DNA of 64,000 bases from NCBI GenBank assembly GCA_000499405.2, contig HG738137.1:7192001-7256000 (forward strand). Reading direction: 5' to 3'. Source of the stretch: Onchocerca volvulus. Its lineage: Eukaryota > Nematoda > Chromadorea > Rhabditida > Onchocercidae. Position numbers and translations under genes: made by a program. The notes under the pieces were generated by a model that made no database searches, was not told the DNA's origin, and saw only the letters and a program-made list of their open reading frames with translations. This document shows, piece by piece, positions 11,423 to 24,963 of this stretch (within the stretch, counting starts at the first letter, position 1; each line of letters begins with the position of its first letter).

Positions 11423-14400
11423 ATGGAGAATATATCAATAGAGAATAAGCCTCATTATCAAATTTCATTCTATTCCAATAATGAAAAGTAAGTCGTAATT
11501 CATTTATGATATTTTTTATCTTTTCATCAGAATTCCGTTTGTATCCTGCTTACATCTGTTGTTAGTATATTACATCGCATGTTTGACAACCAAAGAGTGC
11601 GAAATCTCTTTTTATCTTATATGCTTTTCAAATTTTCCTTTTTTTTACCCAATGTACTTTTTGCAGTTATCGTCACATTCCAAGCCATACTTTATCTGTA
11701 CCAATTGATATTACAGTGGATAAGTTAAATATGCTTGCAAATAAGACTTTGAACAGCATATCCGGTTAGTATTTGACCATTTATGCCGAAACTAGACTTT
11801 TAATTGATGACTTCTTTGCATATTTTGCTGTTCGCATACTAAGCTTAAAAATTCTATCGAATAATGTTAGAATTTATTATTAAAATTCATGAAAGTGTCG
11901 ATTAACATTCGATAATAGTATATATATATATATATATGATTCTTATACCACATCTCACTAAGCTGTAATATGCAGTCCGGAGCACTGGAAGAACTTTTAT
12001 ACCACAATGCAGGTACGGAGTCGATGTATGAACTTCTATGAAAAATGAAGCAGACTTTGGTCATGCAAATAGTCAATGAGAATTTGCAGAATATTTTTAT
12101 ACTTTTTCCACTTTATTACGCTGTTCAGTAATCCATATATGTTTTTACAGATAAAGAAGATGAACTAGTTGTTTTCGATTTTCTAATCTCATCTACTATT
12201 TTGCGGACGACCTTGGAAGAATTCGTCCAAGAAAATCATGTCCCAGTTGTGAGTTCCTGAATTTTGATTTATTATATTAATAAATGAAAATTCAGAATGC
12301 ACATTTTAAAAAGTTCATATTCATTTCATTCACTGAACAACTAGTAGCAACTACTTATGAAACTGTCCAATCGATTAATTTGGGTTCTTATATTTTCCGA
12401 AATTATAATGTGAATTGCTTTTTAGGAATCAGTTATCAATATTGAATGTATTGTGCAGGAACCGGCACCAGAACCTGGTTTTGATGTTACTTTACCTGAC
12501 TGGATTGGGGCGATTAGATGCAACGATAAGTTGTAAGCTTTCCATGCCATTATATTAATTGTGTGTTATAAATCATGAGTTAATTTCCAGTTTTAAAAAC
12601 TCATTTATATAATTCTCTTACAGTGATTTAAGTTAGTATTACAATTAAGCTTGATGGAAGGTACTTAATTATTGTTTTAAAGAGACATCTTTATATCCGT
12701 TAATCCGTTTTAGCATTGCATCTGCTACATATGGTGGTGAACTTGTATTGTGGAATCACTGTGGGAAGAAATTAATATCATCAGTTTTGCATGAAGAAGC
12801 TATAAAATGTGTCGCATTTTTATCCGATCGAAAAGGTTATTGAATTTGGGATTTTCAGTTGCTGATTAATCGTTCATTTAATACATCAAAATTGGGTGAC
12901 TGCTATCGGGAATTATCGTGTTTTCTACAGAAATGTACGATACTGGTTATTAAATTCTTTTTTTTAGCCTAACCGTTGATTTGATTTTCGGTCGTTTACT
13001 GGCAACTGCAGTTGCGAAATGGTACTAGAATTTATTCACTCATTTAGTTTCTCCGATGAGTTGTGCAAACTTAGTTTTTAAAAGTGTCGAACTTTTCAGG
13101 AAATCGAATTGTCACCGGTGGACATGATCAGGTTCTGATGGTAAGTGATGTAGAAATGGATGGATCAGAGTGTTTTATAAAGCCAGCATGCGTCCTCCGT
13201 GGTCACGAAAGGAGTGTAGAATCCATCGCCGTGAATACTGATGGTACCCGGATGGTTTCAGGTGGCTTCGATAAGATGTTGAAAGTATGGAATACCGATA
13301 AAGGTTAATAATTCGACCATTTAATAAAAGAATTATTGTTTCGAATTTGCCAAAATTTCAGTTTAGTAAACTGGGATTGTAATTTTATTATATTCACTTT
13401 AAAAAATTATTTTTATGCAGATGATACGTCCACTGTTTTTGAAAAAGCAAGCAGTGGTAAAACGAGCAAGAAGAAAAGAACTGATATTATGACTAAGGTA
13501 TACATCATTCTCTAGAAAATTATAATATTTTTTCAAGATTTTTTAGTATTGATTGTTGGGAAAGCGAAAGGATTCTTTTTGTGTTTTATCTAAGTTCATT
13601 AAAATTGTTATATTTCAGACTCCTATGGTTACTTTATCTGGTCACAAGGACGCTGTTGTTGGTGCAGTCTGGTCACCTAATTCTACAAAGGAAGTGCTGA
13701 CAGCTTCATGGGATCACACAATATCCATCTGGGATTTGGAATTAGCAGGTATGGCGCAGTACAATGTTTTATTCAGATAATAAATGGTATAAAATTCATT
13801 ACTAATAATTAGCTTTTTTAAGAAATATCTCGTCGTATCATTTTCCAATATAGATTATCGAATTGGTTTTTTATCACGCGTCATGTAATTATCGGAAAAA
13901 TTCGAAAATTATAATTGCAATTAGAGTGGTAAAGTGCGTCGTTTCAAATGGACCAGTAAACATATTTCCCGCCACAATAATAAACAAAAGGGCAAATATG
14001 TTTCCCACCGAAATGATAAACATGTTTAATAACAAAGGATAAACCGCCATAATGGTCGATTAACAGGTAAACAAAGCGAGATCGACCATTCATGAGATGA
14101 CAAATTGGAGATCAGGAAAGAAGGAGAAACCTCAAAAGGATATATAAGGATCGGATTTCAAAGTAGAGCGCTTTCCCAATAAAATCTTTGCTACTATTTC
14201 TCCAGAACACTATTTTACATTAGTTTATACAGCGATCCAGGAAAACAGTTCGACAATCGAGGCGAAATTCTTCTCTACTTGCAACGAAGATTCGTTTCTA
14301 TCACACTAATTCAAATTCAACTTTTCCGACAAATTGGTACCGTGAGTCGGGACAGTGTCTGACAGCTTAATGATAAACATTGAACCCGCAATAGAAAAGA

Positions 14401-16887
14401 AAACAATGAAATAACTCATCGAGAAAGTCAATGATCTGGATCAAATGTCTCTAAATCATCAATTATTAGAAGAATCGCATCAACAATATGAGAGAAGAAT
14501 CGTCAAACAAAAAACCAAAAATCTTCTCGAATTATATATTGGCATTCTCGAATCACTCATCAGAAATTGGTTAGATTTCATACAGAGAATCATATTTCCA
14601 GAAAAGAAGAAAGAAAAAGAAGAGAAATATGCGAAAGTCGTAAACGAGACAGGTATTCTTTAACTAGTAAATGATAATAGAAAGCTACTAAAATTTTTAA
14701 TGATAATAGAAAGCTACTATAATTCTTAATATGTACAAAAAAGATTTCGAGTTAGCTCTTCAGCGATAATATATGAAAAAGTAAACTGAAACAAGGAGTT
14801 ACTCAAAATAGCCCATCAGACAACAGTAAATTTGCCTCAATTACCACTGCAGAAATTTAGTGGTAAAACTATGGAAGAATTCTGGAGTAGCTTCGATGCT
14901 TCAGTACATTTCTAACAAATACCAGCTATTCAGGAACTGATTTATCTAATCTCCTGTCTCAAAGAGAATGCATTAAAAGCCGTTAGAGGCCACGATATCG
15001 CCTCCAAGAATTATGACGTTGTATGACCAGTCCTAATCAACAAATATGGAAAATCATTCACCATCAGGAAGTCGCTGTATAGCGAATTACATTCCATCAA
15101 GAAAAATAATAGAGAATGGACAGTAACCCCGTCGAAGCAATCGAAAGAGCACTTCGACAATTAAAAGCTATAGTAATCGATATGAAGAGATGAAATGAAA
15201 TGAATTCAGAAATTGCCAGTGAAACAATCCGGGATCAATTACATTCAAAACTAACTGAAAAAGTTATCCGGAAATGGGTCCTCTAGAAATTAACGGCCGC
15301 TGGTATTCAAAAATTCAGTCAGCAAAGTCTAGAAACCAATGCAAAGGATAGAACGAAAAGAACTTATCGCTTTACGAACTTGAAGTGCTGCCAAAAGACG
15401 GATACAAACAGAAACAGAATACCTTTCGCTGTAATTCTCACATTCTTTCTTCTCTAGATCTCAATTTCTTTTCTATCGGGAATATCAGAAAAATCCGAAA
15501 ATTATAACTGATATAAAATAAGAATGATATAGTCAAGGAACGCGTAGTTTTAAATGGACCAACAAGCCCATAAATCTGTTTGCCGCCAAAGCAATTAACA
15601 AAAGGACAAATATGTTTTCCGCCGAAATTATGAACATGTTTACCGCCAAAATACTCCGATTAAAAGATAAACAAAGCGAAGATCATAGGGCGAAAAATTG
15701 GAGATCAGAAAAGGAGGAGGTGCCTCGAAAGGATATATAAGATCGGATTTCGGAGCAGAGCGGTTGTCCAACAAGATCTTTGCTACGAGTTCTCAAAAAG
15801 TCTTCTGCATCAATTTGTACAGCCACCCAGGACAACAAATCAATAATCGAAGGCCCAATACTCTTCTCTACTAGCAGCGAAGATTCGTTCCTGTCACACC
15901 AATTTAAATTCAATTTTTCCGACAGTAATTAAGTAAATTGTGAATCGTATCACATGATATCAGTTTTTTTCAGTTGTATTATTATTAGAATGTTGTTCAA
16001 TACAATGAATAATTGAATAGATTCCTAAAAATGCAGTTACTACGGTTTTTAGTCAATTTAGAATCAGTTAATTAATTTCCGTAAGCTCATTTATTACAAG
16101 TCGTTTAATATCACTCTATATTTTCAGGTCAGATAAATACTTTAACAGGAAAGAAAGCATTCACAAGCATTGCTATGTGCTCTTCAAATAGCATGCTTAT
16201 AACTGGTTCAGTAGATCCGATTGTGAGGTTATGGGATCCACGAAGTCATGGTACTTATAATAATTAATTTTTAGCGCAAGAAATTTAAATTTCGAATCTA
16301 ATATTTGGATTTTTCTTGAAATTATCTATTTTTTGATAAATTATGTTTTGATAAATTTAGAAGGAACATTAGTGAAACAGTCATTTATTGGTCACTGCGG
16401 TTGGATTTCATCAGTTTTTTGGAACAAAACGAGAGAAAACCTCTTTATTTCCGCCAGTTTTGATAAAACAGTAAAAATGTGGGATATAAGGTAATCTTTT
16501 TTTAATGCATTCTTAAGAATATATAGTTATGAATTTCATTGTACAACAGCAATAGCGACTATTCCTTATATAAATAATGCATTTTGAGATGCAAACTTCA
16601 TTTTTGCATACATGTAATATTACGTAGAATACTAAGTAGTTTCTTCTTTTTTATATTCAAGCAAATAAACAATTGGTAGATAAGTGGGATCCAGACAGGT
16701 CATTTAGTCAGCTTTGTTATTTACTCAAGTGGAAGTAGTTCCGAAAATTTACAGAAGTAACAAAACTCCGTTGTATGATCTCGTTGGTCATAGCGATCGC
16801 ATATTGTGCTGTGATTGGTCAGTGAACGAAATGATTGTGAGTGGTGGCGTGGATTGTACAATCAAAACATATCGAAGGAAGATATGA
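11423..16887 (+). CDS. WDR12: WDR12/Ytm1, WD-repeat ribosome biogenesis protein
   Basis: WDR12 (Ytm1 in yeast) joins the PeBoW complex with Pescadillo and Bop1 in the nucleolus and is needed for 27S pre-rRNA processing and 60S subunit assembly. Eleven exons agree in phase: 11423-11487, 11667-11764, 12151-12248, 12426-12532, 12714-12835, 13100-13303, 13421-13497, 13619-13748, 16128-16250, 16361-16490 and 16755-16887. They encode 428 residues, close to the family length. Residues 1 to about 100 form the NLE domain typical of Ytm1, which binds the Rea1/midasin MIDAS domain. Seven WD40 repeats follow, with clear GH...WD cores such as [24 protein letters not shown] and [12 protein letters not shown] Lys-rich loop (SGKTSKKKR) interrupts the propeller, as in relatives. 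Intron 8 is enlarged to 2.4 kb by an LTR retrotransposon in sense orientation. Confidence 0.95.
11919..11936. repeat. (TA)n microsatellite
   Basis: About nine TA dinucleotides lie in intron 2 of WDR12. Confidence 0.8.
13885..13889 (+). repeat. Target-site duplication, left (GTAAT)
   Basis: GTAAT immediately precedes the left LTR and recurs immediately after the right LTR at 15925-15929. Five bases is the expected duplication length for LTR-element integrase. Confidence 0.75.
13890..14331 (+). repeat. 5' long terminal repeat of BEL/Pao-type element
   Basis: This 442-bp repeat matches 15474-15924. It begins TATCGGAAAA, where the inverted end predicts TGTCGGAAAA, and ends TTTTCCGACA. Shared blocks include GGATATATAAG (a TATA-like core promoter at about 14139), TTTGCTAC and AACGAAGATTCGTTTC. 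Many point differences and small indels separate the two LTRs, so the insertion is old. Confidence 0.85.
14445..15290 (+). pseudogene. Broken gag of the LTR element
   Basis: The interior reads as Gag fragments in more than one frame. The N-terminal part (14445-14663) is charged and helical and ends in a stop. The later part carries the conserved FWSSFDASV and [13 protein letters not shown] segments of Pao Gag. Stops fall inside the domain, for example after the DASVHF segment and after NYDVV. No zinc knuckle was found. Confidence 0.75.
15474..15924 (+). repeat. 3' long terminal repeat of BEL/Pao-type element
   Basis: This 451-bp partner of 13890-14331 starts TATCGGGAAT and ends TTTTTCCGACA. 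It is followed by the second GTAAT target duplicate at 15925-15929. It keeps the TATATAAG box near 15733. Its U3 part has several GCCGCCAAA-containing short repeats. Confidence 0.85.
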
Positions 16888-17786
16888 AAGCTGATTAATT
16901 CTTTATGTTTATCAAATATAACGGGTAATAATCTTGAAAGAAAATGTAAGCAGTATCCAAAAAAATCATTTTGAATTGCAGTTGTTTGAATGATTCTTTC
17001 TAAATAATTTTAAAAATTTATTGAGTGACAATAAAACAATGACTGATTGTTCCTATCATTAATTCAGTTCCATGCGATTGGGTATGCTCGATAATGGAAA
17101 AAGTTTATGAGATTTTGTTCCATAAATCGAACAGTTTCATTCCGTCAAACTTTTTATAACATCGTTGTATGCTTGGATTTACACATTCTCAGTGCTTATA
17201 TATATTTTGTTAAGTTTGTGAAAAATAAAATGTTTTAAATCAATTATTTTTTTCAATTTTTTAAAGGCTTTTTTGTCCAAAGCATATTTTCTGTTCATTT
17301 TTGTTGAATTTTTTAATGCCGAATGGCTTATGTTTATATGTTCTAATCTTGACTATAGCATTGATCAAGCTGTGTTGTCAAAATATAGCGGAGGTTTCTC
17401 AGAAATTTTAGACAACCTTAGAAATTTTGAGATTATGTTTAATTGGCAAGTCTAGAATAGGAGAAATTGTCGTTGATAGTTACAAATGATATTCAAAAAA
17501 GTATTACATAGGATAAAGAATCGATAGAATATGAAATATTTGTGGTTCCTAGAATCTTGTTATATGTAATGATAAAAAAAAAATTTTAGCAATCATAAAA
17601 AAGGTCTTCATATCCTTTTGGTATTTTTGTTGAAAAGGCTTTGCTAAAATTTTTGTACAAAATATTTCTGAGATCGGATAACTTTTTTCTCTGATCGAAT
17701 GAATGCTGTTTGGAAGTTGGATTTTCAAAGTCTGATTAAATTATTTCAGATTTTTTGGTAGTGACATATAACGCAATCAAGAAGCC
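16888..17786 (+). other. WDR12-CIR1 intercistronic region
   Basis: The region holds AATAAA signals at 17030-17035 and near 17226, suiting WDR12 3' end formation. A TTATTTCAG acceptor ends at 17749, 37 bases before the CIR1 ATG. At about 0.9 kb, the spacing is longer than a typical nematode operon gap, but a trans-spliced downstream gene remains possible. The 60-codon open frame at 17273-17455 looks like chance. Confidence 0.55.
17735..17749 (+). promoter_or_regulatory. Candidate spliced-leader acceptor of CIR1
   Basis: ATTAAATTATTTCAG sits 37 bases upstream of the ATG with no matching donor exon visible, as for nematode trans-splicing. Confidence 0.5.
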
Positions 17787-20979
<3,193 letters not shown>

Positions 20980-22075
20980 AGGATTTGTGCTTGCTTCTGA
21001 AATTGTTCCCAATTTTGAATGCTGCATTGTTTGTGTGTTTTGGAATTTTTGTGTAATAATGGTTAATGGGCTTTCAAATAATTTCCCATATGATTACGGG
21101 AAGAAATTCAGCAAGTACATCAATCAACTGGTAAAAAGTTTATTGTCACTTCTTTGTGATTTATTGTCATTTCTTTATGATGAATTATTTGTAGCTTAAA
21201 ATCAGAGCTGTTTTGATAACATTGAAGAAAAGGTTTCTTAAAGCAGTCCTTATATATTTTCAAGACTTTTAATCAAGAACTAATGTACAAATATTTGTGT
21301 TTGTTCTCTACATGCTTAAATGAAAATAAATAGTTGAAGAATTGTGTTACAGAACTACTTATATCAGTCGTTAACTTTTTTCTTTTAAATCTTCTTGAAG
21401 CTCATGGTTTTTAATGCGAATATTGAAGTGGAGCTCGTATTAATGAAGCCTATTGAAATTTTGGAAAAATTATTAGCAGATAACTGTGACACTCCGTAAT
21501 TCGATGAAACTACTCTCTCATTTTCGTTTCTTGACTTTTCTGATGAAATTTGGCTTTATTAAAGTTTGTTGCTTTTTTGTTAAATCTTTCACTAAAGTTA
21601 TGTACGTGACAACATGCTGGCTGAGGAGAACGGGCATGACAAATCAAAGAAGCAAATCTCCGAAGAGAATTCCAGAAATTTATAAAGATTTAACATGTTG
21701 AAGAAGAAGGATAAGGAGTCCCTATGGATGCAAAATAAGAATTGTGAGAGATGCTGCAGAGATGGCTGAACCGAATAAGTAATTGTATAGAAGAGGGCCC
21801 GGTTATGGCTTAGCCTCGTCAGTCAGGCCTTGCTCAGCATCAAGCCTGGTGAGTTTAGCTAAACTGAATCAAACAACAATTCAATGTCTTTTTGTCTTCA
21901 ATCCTTCCGCTTCTAGCCATAAAATGAACTGGCCTATTGATGTTGATGCTGCTGGATCCAACTGCTTCCATTAATGTTCTTTTATCTATAAAGCAGCTTA
22001 TCGAGTTAATACTGCTTCGGGGTTTGGAAGGAAAACAAAATCGATCCTAATTTTCAAATTTGAAAATCATCAAGG
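20980..22075. other. CIR1-tetraspanin intergenic region
   Basis: An AATAAA at 21325-21330 fits CIR1 polyadenylation. From about 21600 to 22010 base composition is more balanced and several short coding-like plus-strand frames occur, such as one beginning MLAEENGHDKSKKQ at about 21613 and a cysteine-containing one at about 21702. None joins into a gene by splice sites I can trust. No RNA gene was identified. Confidence 0.45.
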
Positions 22076-24963
22076 ATGGTGGAAGGAGGCATTATTCTTG
22101 TCAAATATTTGCTTTTTCTTGCTAATTTTATTTTATGGGTAAGTTAATGATTAAACATTGCAGTTTTTACTTTATTTGTTTATTTCACACCATTTTACCA
22201 GGCTATTTCTTTATTTTGCAAAATTTCACCTTAATTTGCATATGCTTTCAAGTAAGTTTCACTGAATATTGAGCTAATACAGCGGTGAATCTAAAGCTTA
22301 GCTACTATTCATATCTGTAGTGAGCAAATAAATGAGATAATAAAAAGTTCAGAATGTCTTGAACTTATTCTGTAGGGTAAATCATGAAACGAACATTAGT
22401 CTGACTTGAGATTTGAATAAATGAACACTTAATTTTTTTATAATTTTAGCCTGTTTCTATTTTTTTTTCTTAGTTAACAGTTGCTCAAATGTGTGGAAGT
22501 TGTTAAAAATTGAAAAAGAATTCTGCTAACAATCAAGCTACTGACTGTTCAATATTCTTAAAGCTTCTTTAAGATCAAATTTAATTTGTGAATGTTTTTT
22601 GCTTAGGGAAGAATAACGGGAATTTCTTGTAAAAGAATGCATTTTCGAGAATAATTCAATTCATGGATGAGTCTCTAATAATGAAGATGTGTGCAAGTAA
22701 TTGTGTGGCAATAGAAACTAATTAAAACTTAGAATTTGGAAAATTCAATTGCATGATTAAAATAAATGGAATTTCAAATTCAAAATTAAACACACAAATT
22801 CATGTAAGCAGTTAATCAACGATAAATGAAAGATTTATGTTACTTCTTTGAAAGATGGGTTCGCTTTTCCGAAATGCTTTCTAATAAATTTTCAAATCAA
22901 CAGCGATAAAAAAGCGAGATGTTTGATTTAAAAAAAAAAAAAAAAAGAAAGAAAAAAATTGTTCTTCGATGATTTACATCAAAGAAATGCTCAAGAATTG
23001 ATTCGCAGTATTATACTTGAAAGGATTTGCAAGAATTTTTTAGCAGTCCACTTGATATTTTTCAAATGAATTAAAGCATTAGCGTTATTCAAAATAAGAA
23101 TGTTTTCTTTTAATATAAAGCATTTGGAGTGGGGAATAGTTCGTACTTCTTATTCATTGAATATATATTCAATATTCATATTCGATATATTCAATAGTTT
23201 CAAATCAAATCTTTATATCTTTCTGAAGTTTCTTTTTTTGTTTGAAATTTTCCTTAGTGTACGAAACTTTTAAATTGTTGGCCCTTTCTTATAATTTGAA
23301 TTCTTTATGAAGGCTCCATTAGAGGCTTGGATCTTATTGATGAATGCGGTACTGCATTTAATTTATTGGATGCATTGGGAGATGAAAAGTTCAATTGAAG
23401 GCTTTTAATAATAACTAGAATAAATTATCTATCATAAATGACAAATTAACTGTCGCAAATGGATTTAAAAAAAAAAAAAAAAAAAAAAAAACGCATTGAA
23501 ATTGAAAAAAAATGCGCATTAAAATTAAAAAAAGAGTAAAGTACTGAACTTTCTCGTAAGTATTAAGAAAGAATAAATTATTAGCAGGCAATTATATCAT
23601 CAATTTTACAATTTCAAAGTTTCTATACTGTAATTTATAGGTAGGTGGTCTCAATTTAATAATTGCTGGTGCAGTAGTAGAATTGAAATATACCGGTTTA
23701 TTGGATATATTGGGAGATGAGAAATTTGCAACACCAATACTATTGATTGCTGCTGGTGCACTGTGCTCCCTGTTGGGTTTTCTGGGATGTTGCGGGGCAA
23801 TCCGGGAGAATTACTGCTTAACAGTAAGCTTCGCTGTTCTACTAACTCTGGTACTGACGCTTGAAACAGCTATTGCCATTGCCGCTTACGCATTACAGGA
23901 ACCTCTTCAAGTGAGCATCTTTCGGAAATTTCATAAATTCTAGAAAATTATTCCAGGTATCGTCCTTTTTAATATCAATTTTCGTATTTTAAATCGAAAT
24001 TCATAAAGTAACACCAGTTCCTGCATCATCTGTCAAATGATCCGATCGATATCGGAAATGGAAGGAAAGCATTTTGAATGTAAATATATTTACGTATTGT
24101 CGTAATTTGAAACTTTCAGACTACCTTATCGCGACAACTAACATTGGGTCTACAGAGGTACAATCATTCAGCAGGTGTTCGAATGGCATGGGATCAAACT
24201 CAAAAACAATTTGCATGCTGTGGAGTGCACAATTATACAGATTGGAATATTCCACCAGATTCATGTTGTATTCAAATTCTACCCCAATGTCGATTAATTG
24301 AACAAAATTTACAGTCTTCAGGTATCTAAATTTTATTAAAGACCAGGTTTTTGCTTTTGCGTCAGGCCATTTTTTCTTTAATTTCCGAAAATTGTTAAAA
24401 TTTTAAACCAGAGTAATTAGAAGCCGAAGCTGAAGTATCAACCAAACGATGATTTTACTGGAAAAATTCTTGCATTGCAATTAATCCATAAATCTTAATC
24501 TGAAAATTTTATCAAAACATTGTAATTATAATCAAAATGAGATAGAACAGGAATATTCTAAAAAACGAAAATACTTATTAGACATAAAATAAAACTAATC
24601 GTTTTAAATCACTATTTTGATCGGTCAGTTAATTGGAGAATTCCGATATCTTCCGACATGAGCCTCTTTCAGGATATCGCCCTGAATGACTAGATATTTT
24701 AATTGATAATTCCAATCTATCAATTTCGAAATTTCAATCTTCGAAAGCTATTTTCAGCGTAAAAAAGGATAATTTTATTGTGAAGAATTCTTGCAAATGT
24801 CATTTGAGGTTGTATGGAACGTTTGGAACATTGGCTCATCCTAAATGCGACAATGATTGGAGGGATCAGTGCGATCATTGGCTCGTTGCAGGTAATCGGG
24901 ATTTGTTTTGCTTGCTGCTTGTCCAAGTCGATACTCAAGGATTTTAACGATTCCTACTATTAA
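22076..24963 (+). CDS. Tetraspanin
   Basis: Tetraspanins are four-pass membrane proteins that organise receptors and adhesion proteins into microdomains. Four exons agree in phase: 22076-22138, 23641-23910, 24120-24321 and 24809-24963. They encode 229 residues. Segment 1 starts at KYLLFLANFILW, split by the 1.5-kb intron 1. Segment 2 is around LIAAGALCSLLGFLGCCGA with the usual GCCGAIREN end, and segment 3 around VLLTLVLTLETAIAIAA. The large extracellular loop has the family signature CCG (CCGVHNYTDW), then PDSCC, PQC and GC, six cysteines in all. Segment 4 (MIGGISAIIGSLQVIGICFA) is followed by a short tail (KSILKDFNDSYY). N-glycosylation sites occur in the loop (NHS, NYT, NAT). The length is normal for the family. 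I cannot match it to a particular paralogue. Confidence 0.93.
23297..23396 (+). pseudogene. Partial duplicate of the tetraspanin exon 2 start
   Basis: TTATTGGATGCATTGGGAGA at 23363 closely resembles TTATTGGATATATTGGGAGA of the true exon at 23699, and the products share LLD-LGDEKF. The copy lies in intron 1, is open for about 33 codons and ends in TGA. It may be a remnant of a tandem duplication. Confidence 0.45.
23467..23491. repeat. Poly(A) tract of 25 bases
   Basis: An uninterrupted A run in tetraspanin intron 1, followed by further A-rich sequence. Confidence 0.85.

Larger units (their letters stand above)
13890..15924 (+). mobile_element. Decayed BEL/Pao-like LTR retrotransposon in WDR12 intron 8
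   Basis: The 2,035-bp element has two LTRs with inverted TGTCGG/CCGACA ends and GTAAT target duplications. A GGTACCGTGAGTCGGGA box directly after the 5' LTR is at the place of a primer-binding site. The 1.1-kb interior holds only broken gag. A 72-codon coiled-coil-like open frame lies at 14445-14663. After about 14827 comes a region recognisable as the DUF1759-type Gag of Pao elements ([20 protein letters not shown], then [15 protein letters not shown]), interrupted by at least two stops and frame changes. No protease, reverse transcriptase or integrase is present, so it cannot mobilise itself. Orientation matches WDR12 transcription, so it is spliced out with the intron. Confidence 0.85.
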
